Positions 55,599 to 64,000 of a stretch of 64,000 nucleotides of DNA are shown here, piece by piece (position 1 is the first letter of the stretch; every line of letters begins with the position of its first letter). Location: contig OY855903.1 of assembly GCA_963693305.1 (NCBI GenBank), positions 34,870,751 through 34,934,750 on the forward strand, in the 5' to 3' direction. Source of the stretch: Meandrina meandrites (lineage: Eukaryota; Cnidaria; Anthozoa; Scleractinia; Meandrinidae). The position numbers and the translations under genes were made by a program. Under the pieces are notes generated by a model. The model saw only the letters and a list, made by a program, of their open reading frames with translations. It was not told the origin of the DNA and searched no databases.

Positions 55599-56194
55599 GG
55601 GGTATAAGTTGGGATCGCGAAATTTACATTTGTTAAAAGTGACAAGATGGGGTCTGTAATTGGCGACAGAATAGTGGGGGAGTGGTTCTGAGAGGCCAGC
55701 GGCACATACCCAGCAAAAAGTGACCAAAGGAGCCCCCCTCCCCCACCCCCTTTGCTGAATTCTCCATTTTAGCCCTCAGAATTCGCCATAGTTACTAGCC
55801 GGGCCTAGATTACGTCTGCAACGCAGGCTAAATACACCACAATGCCCGATGAAGTTATTGTAGTAATGTATTTTTACCGCGAAGGTTTGCCATTTGAACA
55901 CTTAACTAATCATGTAGCGTATTCGTAATCTTCTGAACTTGTATACATTTTTACTTAATTACGAAATAAATCTAGTTTACAACGCAATTAACATTGCAAT
56001 AAAAGCATAATAGCCGTTTAGATTTTTATTGAGAAGTAAGTTAGAGAAAACTTGAAAGTTTGTGTGAACACATCGGTATCAACTCAACAGTAGGCGGCTG
56101 TTCCAAACAGCAATAATTGTACCTCAACTCGCCTACAGATAATATTTTGCGACTAGCATAGTGGTTTTATTTTTTTCTTTAATATCTATTTTTG

Positions 56195-56269
56195 ATTACC
56201 CTGCGAGCAGAGTCTTCTTCGATCTTCCTAGATTATTAAGATCGAAGAAGACTCTGCTCGCAGGGTAAT
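56195..56269. mobile_element. Perfect 32-bp hairpin MITE
   Basis: Two perfectly complementary 32-bp arms (56195-56226 and 56238-56269, starting ATTACCCTGCGAGCAGAGTC) enclose an 11-base loop. It is non-coding and probably a very recent insertion; transcribed, it would form a long hairpin. Confidence 0.85.
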
Positions 56270-57138
56270 TTTTGATATATTTTTAACAACATTTTACAAT
56301 TAGTCCATTCCGGCAAATATCGTAATTCAGTGTAAATTTTCAAAAGTAAAGGTTTGTGTAACAAGCAGAAATTAGATATTTTTGTAATATTGTAATATTA
56401 ATTGTTTACACTGATGTAAATGAATTTAAAGGCTGTGTAATTTAGGGCTGTTCATTTGTAATGAAATTTATTTAAAAAAAACACACACATTCTTTTATGT
56501 TTTCGTTTCTGTTTTTTTTTTCTCTGAAGCGAGATCAGTTTTGCGAGTTGAGTTTGCGAGATAAAATTGTGGTATTAATATCTTCCAAAACCGACTCTCA
56601 CACCTGAACTCTTAAGACTGCACACGGAGGCTTCGAACGCTGCTGAAGAAAGTCTGTAAATACGGGTGTTGATTACGCCACAACTTTTACAATAATGCGA
56701 ACTTCATAAAAAACGATGCGTCACAAAAAGCATTTGGACGTTGTTTATCTTATGGCGGTAGTGGTTAGCAATGATTGGGCATTTGTTTGATATCATTAGA
56801 AAGATTTGTAGTGATGATCTATCAAAGTATTGGAGCTGAAAAGTGCTGGAAACTCTTGTCAGCCACGTTTATTACCCTCAGGTTCTCTGGCGTCACAGTG
56901 CAGAAACTCTCCGGTTCCTAGAGTCCTTGCCCCTCCCTGCCACTGACCAGTCAAGATCTTGTGATTGTGTGACGAGTCTAAAGCCAGTAAAATCACATGA
57001 AGCGGGCAGGAAATGGGTATAAAAGGTATGATTACACCAAAATCCTCTACTTTGAAATAGAATATTTATTCAGCATCTTTTAGTGTAAAAACCTGATCCT
57101 TGACTTGTGATCTGCAGCCATTTAAGATAAATGACGCT

Positions 57139-58198
57139 CCGGGAAGGCTCCTCCCCAAGGTCCAACCCCTTACCCTTTTATATAGCATTTTGACAGAAGT
57201 GTTTTCCTTTTCCACTGTTTTCCTTTTCTAAATTCCTGGAATGAAGTAAATGAACAACATTACTGGAGAAAATCAAGTATCACCAGAAGAAATGTTAACC
57301 AAAAAGCCATATTTTTATTCAGGTCACGTCGTGGCGGGAGTCAAGATACTCCGGACATCAGGCACACATACAGCGAGTGCTTTTGTTTAAACCCATTCCG
57401 GTGTTCTCTTTATATTTTGATGTATTTTTTCTAGAACGTTTACGAAACAAAACAAAATGTCAAAATGCAGATGGTCACTAAACCGTTGAACTGCTTTTAC
57501 AAGAAATTCAGTGAAAGATGGAAAAAAAAAAGAAAAAAAAACAGAAAATCTCTGCTGATGCCTTAACAAACAGTTTCAATTTCAATAGGCCACACGTAGG
57601 TATGTAACACATACTATACTATACATGCTCAACTTGTGTTCTTCGACGTGTTGATCGCCGTTGTTCTGCATAGCGCTGCCTTCTGGTTTCACAACTCGTG
57701 CGATGCGACCGTCAAAAGTCTCATCTCGTGCTGTGCCTCTTGGTTCACGGGAAGTCGTAATCCGTGAACACCTTGACTACATAGACCTGTAAACTAGCTT
57801 AACAACCTCTGGAGAAATTGTGAAGGAATTGTCGTCTGAAGAATAGCACCCACCCCCCCCCCCCCCCCACCCCCTATACGGGGAGGCGCCGCCCGAAAGG
57901 GGTACTGTTTTTCAGGCTTCAGGTATATAAAAGGTAGGGATTTCACCGGTCAAGTTATATGAAAGGGTAGGAAAATCTTTAATTTAGGTATTTAAAAGGG
58001 TCTTGAATTAAAATATTTCGGACAGACACACCTTGTGGCTGTATCATACTTGATTTTCTCCCATAATGTTGTTCATTTACTTCATTCCAGAAATTTAGAA
58101 TCGGAAAGCAAATAGTAAGTATATGAAAGGGGAACCTTTCTGTCAGAATGGTATATTAAAAATGTATTGAGTTGACCTTGGGGCGGACCCTCCCCGTA
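57139..58198. mobile_element. DNA transposon with about 150-bp inverted repeats
   Basis: The left arm (about 57139-57282) and right arm (about 58046-58198) share, inverted, CTCCCCAAGG/CCTTGGGGCGG, TTTCTGGAATGAAGTAAATG-type text and GAGAAAATCAAGTAT. The interior is non-coding and includes a C homopolymer. Exact ends and target duplication are not defined. Confidence 0.7.
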
Positions 58199-58913
58199 GA
58201 CGTTTTTAGGTTTTAGTATCTCTGTTAATTTTCCACATTTCCCAACCAATCAAAGAACAAAGAACCCCAATAAGGTAATAAATTGCGCAAGTAGCTGCAC
58301 ACTTGTTTCGAGGGGTTGCGCCTTCCGTGACATGGTAGACTATGTGCTCTTAAGTATCACAAAAGGACCAATCTGTTTCATTGTCTTTAGTTTCATTTAC
58401 ATAACATTGACAAGAAACGCTCGATTTCTTCTGCTGCATATGTTGGATGGGAATTTAAACTACAAAAGCTTCAAAAGTTTTGATGACGAATATGTTGTTA
58501 AGATTTGAATATTTTGCATATAAATCACACTCAGAAAATAAATAAACTTCTGTTCTATTGCTGATTTCCCCCATTTGTCCCTAGGGTAGGGGAATTTGAT
58601 CGGGAAAGTTGACCATTAGGTGGGGCATTTGAACACTATTTTTGGCGCGAGGGACGGGAGTTAAATTGAGAACGATTTAACTTGTCTACTGGGCCAAAAA
58701 GAAACAGCTAGAAACCAACGAAAATTGTATTTCGGCAATGTATTTCGGCAAAATCTGAAAGAAAAAAAAAACGGGATAAAGAATAAACAATGATAACGAA
58801 GTTTATCATCAAAGATTGAAGGTTCCAACTGTGTTGAGAAAGTTCTACCCTGAAGCCAGAAAAAAATTAAATGACGAACTTCACCCCAAAAACAAACTCA
58901 GTTATCGCATGGT

Positions 58914-58945
<32 letters not shown>

Positions 58946-59205
58946 CATCATCATAAACTTTATTTTAGTGTCAAAAATCTTCTAGCTTGCCTAATGAGGC
59001 AATTTGGGACACTGTTTTAGGTTAACTAATACAATATATAAGTTTATACAGTCTACAACTGTGCTCTTTAAAAATTGGGTTACTTTTTTGGAATCTATTC
59101 ATAGCAAGAATGATACTCTGTGTAAAATATTCTTAAAGTTAATATGGCAATACAAAATCAGCTTATGAGAGCTGCTTAAAATTAGCAACTACAAGACATA
59201 GCTTT

Positions 59206-59325
59206 AGTGGCGGATCCAGACCTTGAACCAAGGTGGGGGCCATTTTTGTGTGTATACAAAAAACATTTTTAACGGGGAGTCATTTAAAAAAATGTCCTTT
59301 AACCAACCCTAGATCCGCCACCACT
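59206..59325. mobile_element. Short MITE
   Basis: Inverted ends AGTGGCGGATC and GATCCGCCACCACT enclose about 100 bp; the AGTGGCGGATC terminus is common in hAT-like MITEs. Confidence 0.7.
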
Positions 59326-59664
59326 GGCTCGAATCTATTTACAATACAATAACACCAAACTACAATAAAAAGAGAAAAATATAGAAGGCTGGCCTCTTAA
59401 ATAGGTCAAAGTAAAATAGCCATAATAATGAGGTAGCAGTATTAACGAGGTGCCTGTAAGGAAAGATTTCAAGGGTTCTAGCAAACAAATTTATATTTTT
59501 GTGACAAATTTTACTGTGACAGATAGACTACTGGTGTTTGAGTTTCTCTAATTAAAAGCAACAAATCCTACAAAAAGCTAGAAATTACACTAAAAACCAT
59601 GGACGTTTTTAAATGCTTATTAAGACATTCTGTTCATCAAATTAGTGTTCAATAAATTAATTGT

Positions 59665-61784
59665 CTAACAATGATGCTTTCGATACATTTCTTCAAGTTC
59701 TTCCTTTCCCATCCAATCGTTCAGTTCTCTGCCCATTTGAAGAACTTCCTTGGCAATTTCGTTAGCTCTACTCACGTCTTCTTGACATTCTTGGTAATTT
59801 TTATAAAGAAGCAATGCTAAGCAGGTTTTAATCTGTACATTCCATTTGTCACTGCCCTCGATTGTATCATCAGCAATGTCACATCCCTTTTCGAACGTTT
59901 TTCGCGATTCGTCGAACATTTCACCCCTTTGAAAACAGACTCCCAAATTTGTGTAGAGCCGAATTGCTTTGTGTTCTGCTATTTTCATATCTTCCAAAAT
60001 ATGAATTGCTCTATTGTAGTTTTCTTCTGCATCTATTAATTTTTCCATACTCAAGAAATAATCTGCCAGATCTTTATGTGCAAATGCAGTTAAGACGTGA
60101 TCTCCGTAATGATCCTGGCGAAATTTTAATGCTTCTGAATGGTATTTAAGAGCTTCCTGGGGTCTTCCCAGGGCTTTTGCATTATGCCCCATTTGTCCGA
60201 GAATTCTCGCCTTATCGAATGTAGATGCACGCTTTTCGTTTTCGTAAATGAAAAGTGCCTTTGACAAAAACGGCTGTGCCTCTTCTCTTCGATCACAATC
60301 TTGTGAGAGGTATCTGCCATAGTGACTCAAATAAAATACCTCAGACAGGCCGTTTTGTTCAAAGAGATGAACATTTTCATCATGCAATTCTATGGCCCTG
60401 CCATGTAACTGCTGCTTGGCACCTCGACGTTTTCTTCTTTCGTCATAAAGCAGGCATGAAATCTCTACTTCTTGAATTACTTTTCCTTGCCTCTGAGCTA
60501 ATTGTAAAAGACCATTTAGAAAGTCGTCATGAAGCTTAAAGGGAACGCAATCTCCTATGTAAGGTGCCACCAGCCAACACTTGTTTACGACATCTTCCAG
60601 TTCTTTACATTTCTTAAGTTTCTCCGCCTGTGAGCCAACAATTTTCAAAGTTAACTCAAAGTTAAGCCTTTCGCCATCGAAGAGATCTAAAGAGCTTTTG
60701 CAGCCACCTTTTTCCCAATACTTACTTGTGTTATACAACATCAGAGACAAAAAATGCTTAAGGAAAGACTGTCGACTTTCAACCAGGATTTGTTGGAACT
60801 CTCCTTCTCCCATCTGTCTGGCATAATCTCTTGTTAATAGGTGCAGGTGGTATCGGTTCTGCTGCTTTTCGATCAAGCTCCTTCTTCTCAACTTTGTCAG
60901 CATCTCTGGGCATTTATCACCTAACAAGGCCTTGACTGCTTCTTTATCAAAAGATCTAACGAACACTGAAAGACAAACTAATGCATGTTGCAAAGGCTCG
61001 TCTAGTTGCTCAAATGCTATTCCCATCATTCGTTGCAATCCAAGAGTTTTTGTTGGCTTCTTTTCTAACTCTTGAATAAGTTCCTTGAAGCTGTATTCTG
61101 AATCGGTTGAAAGTAGAGGGCCTGCTAGTCGAAGTGCAAGAGGAATGCGCTCACAGATGTCGGCTACCTTGCTGAATTTCTTTTGTGTTACCAGGTCAAA
61201 ATCAGATTGCAATTTAGCACCATCCTTCAGTATTTTCACGCTCTCTTCCAGATTCAGAGGGCCTATTTCTATAGGCATAACAGTCAGAGCTGTTGCGACA
61301 CTGTTAATGTCTGAACATCTTGAAGTGATCAGGAATTTAAGAAAATGCTTCTGCGGAGCGTACTTTCTCATTTCTCCTAACAATTTGGTGAAAGCTTCCT
61401 TAAGACTGTCGTCTGCAAGTGCATCTTCTGCGTTATCGAGAACAAGGATCGACTCGGATTCAAGCCGCCTGCACCACTGAAGAAGAATATGCTTGGGTTT
61501 CGAGTTCGTCTGTTGGTGACCCGAATCACAGTCGTTTAAAATCGTTCTTACCATTTCATCTTCGTTTGCACAAGCTCCACGTAAATCGCAAAATCTTACG
61601 TCTTTCCTTCCATCTCTTAATCGATAACTAGCTTGAATAGCAATGGTGGTTTTTCCTATTCCTGCCGCTCCACTAACAAGAACTACCGCTACATTACTAT
61701 CACTAGTGAGGGCGTCAACAATCTCAGTTAGTTCTCTTTCATGGCCATGGATGTTTGGGGGTTGGTCTGGTAGCTCACTCGTTT
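59665..61784 (-). CDS. NB-ARC-like NTPase plus TPR exon, paralogue of 15963-18136
   Basis: The exon begins after the polypyrimidine acceptor ending GTGCAAG, with two bases completing a Glu codon, exactly as in the first gene, and runs 705 codons to the stop. Motifs from the start: IHGHERE, P-loop GAAGIGKTT (near exon residue 40), Walker B ILVLDNAEDA (near 115), FLITSR, ERIPLALRLAG, then HALVCLSVFVRSFD, a helical region with HDENVHLFEQNGLSEV, and TPR-like repeats (QMGHNAKALGRPQEALKYH and following). It ends EELEEMYRKHHC. No ATG precedes the P-loop, so N-terminal exons must exist upstream; none was found up to 64000. By analogy they may encode HEPN and a coiled coil. The role is probably as an intracellular STAND-type sensor. 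Confidence 0.85.
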
Positions 61785-64000
61785 CTTGCACAAAAGAAAT
61801 GAAAGCAGAGATGTTAATATTAGTTGGTCTGACTGAAACGAAATTACTATGGACTACATTAAGTATTATTTTAAATTGCTGTCGATACCTACGACAACAA
61901 AGGAATATTCTGAAAATATTATACTAGTTATAGAGTTGTTGTTCTTGGTCGTAAATATGTTTTTGGCCCTTCTTAGATCTTAAATCGGGCTAAAATGAGC
62001 CTGAGTTAGGCCAAAAACATATTTATGCCCGTGAACATCAATTTATTGTTATAATATTCTTCAGGAAGCATAAGCGTACTTCGTTAGTCGGTTCCTGTTT
62101 TTTTTTATAAACGTCTAGTGTAACTGGGCATAAAGATACGAAAAAACTACCCTTTTGGTAATACTGCCTGAAACATCTGATTCAATCTTTCATTCGGTTC
62201 TTCTGTTGTCAGTCAGGTTTTTGAGACATCATACTATTCCTAGGACATTGAGTTGATTTAAGTTCTTATTAGGATTAAGGCATGTAATTTGCTGTAAATC
62301 TACCCTGATCACTGGTAGATAAAACTAAATGGTATAAATTCAATTTCTATTCAGATATTCTGGTTGGGAATTTTTTATTACCTTTCAAGATGAACTGTTT
62401 AGTTAAGAAATTTTCCATTCAGGCAAACCAGAAAGTAATTTATTAGGTTTACTTTCATATCGTAACGAAAATGTCTGGAGTTTTTAATTAAATCATGAAA
62501 GAACCTAGTTACTTTGGTAAGTGTATTTGACACCGGAAGAAGGGGTCCAGATTCAAGCATTGCCATGACAAAAACGTTGGGTGCATCCCGTCAAGGGAAA
62601 ACATAATCTACGCGAATCAGATTTGACGTAAAGAAACTAACACCAGTATCTGAAACTATGGTGTACTGCACATCAAATATACAAGAATAAGAAAATCAGT
62701 AATAATACAAAAGAGTTAATTCCAAAGTTTTATTAACATTGATTTACTGAAACACGTCCAGATTTATCGATAAAGAAGGCATGTTTGCAAATTTATACAC
62801 AAATATTCAAATCAATGCATATTTCATTCCTCTACCAAAAATGCATTTTTCTACCTATGGGTACGTCATGCAAATTTATTTCCTATTTTCTTTTGTTTCA
62901 AAAATGCACTTCAAAAACGCTCATCTTGTATTTCGCTGAAATAATCGTAACTGGCCTCGTTCATCTAAGAGATCACTGATGGAGACAATCCCTTTAGAGA
63001 GTCATTCTTTGATGAAAAAGGGTTTGCCATCTATTAGTATTTCTCAGTTAATAAATAAAACCCTTTTGCACAGATCCTAATTATAAACAGTTTTAAGAGC
63101 ACGTGTCCACAAAAATCAAACATTGAGTGGCAAACTTCAAAATTTCAAAATCGCTCAAACTTTGGCTGTCAGTAGTCCATAATGAGTTATTCATCGCCAT
63201 GCAATTTGTTTCTCAAATAACTTTTTCTTTCGGCAGGAAATGACGATCATAAATTTCACGGCCAGACACGGGAAAATTCAACCTATAAAACCTGAAGACA
63301 TCCACTTGTTATCAGCTTATTCTACATCTTTTCCCGATTTTATTCTATAATTTCTATGAAGTTTAAATACATTCATGACACTAAGAGAGATCTGAAAGAA
63401 ATCCCACTCGTTCTCTATGGAAATGACAAGGTAAACTTAAGGGATTATTTACCATACTAGCTTTATATCAAATAAACTGATATTTTGGAAATAGAGTCAG
63501 AAAGAAATTGCCTTTCAATTGATGTCTCTTTTTGTCTGGGGAAATGAAATCGTTCTCTCTGAGAAAGCGCTAAAAATCACGAAATCAAGCAAATAAGAGA
63601 TTGCGTGACATACGCGACAAAGGTGGAATTGAAATTGCGATTTCGATTTCAAATATTTTGGCCTTATAAACTCCATAAAAATAAAAAGATCTTATTGCTA
63701 CGCATGAATTTGCCATTCATTAACTTTTTGTAAAAAAAAAACAGCATTTGATTTCTATTTAAGCTTTCCCTCCGTTTTGCGTGCAAAGTGTACCCAGTTT
63801 ATATCATTTCCTTCACTTGGATCATAGTACCTCATGGTACCTTCAACCTCTCAGCAACCTCTTTTGTTCAGGCCTTTGAACTTCTAATGTGCAACATTAT
63901 GTCATTTTAAATACATATGAGCATGAATGGGGGCATCCTCGGAGACCCAGGGGCAGCAAATCGGGTAAAAAGAAGTAAACCGGGCAGAAATCATAGCGGC
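61785..64000. other. No gene recognised; putative intron of the second NB-ARC gene
   Basis: No minus-strand frame here resembles the HEPN or coiled-coil exons. A hairpin MITE is at 61953-62024. If the second gene follows the first, this is part of its long intron. Confidence 0.45.
61953..62024. mobile_element. Hairpin MITE
   Basis: Arms AAATATGTTTTTGGCC and GGCCAAAAACATATTT are perfectly inverted, separated by about 40 bp. Confidence 0.75.

Larger units (their letters stand above)
54514..59664. other. Intergenic region between the cadherin-type gene and the second NB-ARC gene
   Basis: No gene is seen. The sequence holds the elements at 55369-55598, 56195-56269, 57139-58198 and 59206-59325. 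A run of C lies at 57848-57869. The first few hundred bases presumably hold the 3' untranslated region of the cadherin-type gene. Confidence 0.5.

Noticed and set aside
62380..62450. Possible coiled-coil exon for the second NB-ARC gene (donor-like GTAATA after a CTTGAAAG end)
   Set aside because: No convincing acceptor was found, an in-frame stop lies just upstream, and the peptide is not coiled-coil-like.
1..64000. CRISPR arrays, bacterial operons, rRNA genes or integrated viruses
   Set aside because: No spaced direct-repeat array, no tightly packed co-directional genes, no rRNA-like stretch and no capsid or polymerase frame were seen; repeats here are inverted or minisatellite-like.

Overview
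The window is a piece of an animal nuclear genome, most likely an anthozoan cnidarian and probably a stony coral. It is AT-rich, with GT-AG introns, long introns packed with inverted-repeat transposons and tRNA-headed SINEs. Its genes have cnidarian-style architectures (HEPN/NB-ARC/TPR receptors, C1q-like and cadherin mosaics). The species assignment is inference; no single sequence here proves it.

Layout. 1-4.6 kb: no host gene, but a 1.55 kb foldback-like transposon (1514-3067) that carries three small protein-coding exons and is flanked by a 9-bp direct repeat. 4.6-9.0 kb (minus): a two-exon SPATA2/tamozhennic-like gene with PUB-type N-terminus, PIM-like motif and C-terminal zinc fingers. 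9.7-15.7 kb: nested DNA transposons, one copy (A) of a segmental duplication, and several MITEs. 15.9-24.8 kb (minus): a three-exon gene joined by phase-1 splice sites, encoding HEPN(DZIP3-type) - coiled coil - NB-ARC-like NTPase - TPR. Its introns hold a 2.9 kb TIR element, a Harbinger transposase wreck and a SINE. 24.8-37 kb: no intact gene; a decayed reading frame, copy B of the segmental duplication with two nested elements, a dead LINE, and a decayed copy of an exon from the next gene.

37.1-54.5 kb (plus): a 12-exon gene whose splice phases all agree. It encodes about 2,442 residues: signal peptide, nine C1q/TNF-like jelly-roll repeats, one Ig domain, nine cadherin repeats, one membrane helix and a 48-residue tail. 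54.5-59.7 kb: intergenic, with hairpin MITEs and a long-TIR element. 59.7-61.8 kb (minus): the NB-ARC-TPR exon of a second receptor, a paralogue of the first, opening with the same phase-1 acceptor; its N-terminal exons are not visible and may lie beyond 64 kb. 61.8-64 kb: no gene seen.

How the genes may work together (inference): the SPATA2-like protein belongs to ubiquitin/TNF-receptor signalling, the two NB-ARC-TPR genes look like intracellular innate sensors, and the chimeric membrane protein combines recognition-type jelly rolls with adhesion domains. All are plausible parts of recognition or immunity, but they are separate genes and nothing shows co-regulation. Exon joins were worked out by hand from splice consensus and reading phase; no transcript or database search was available.
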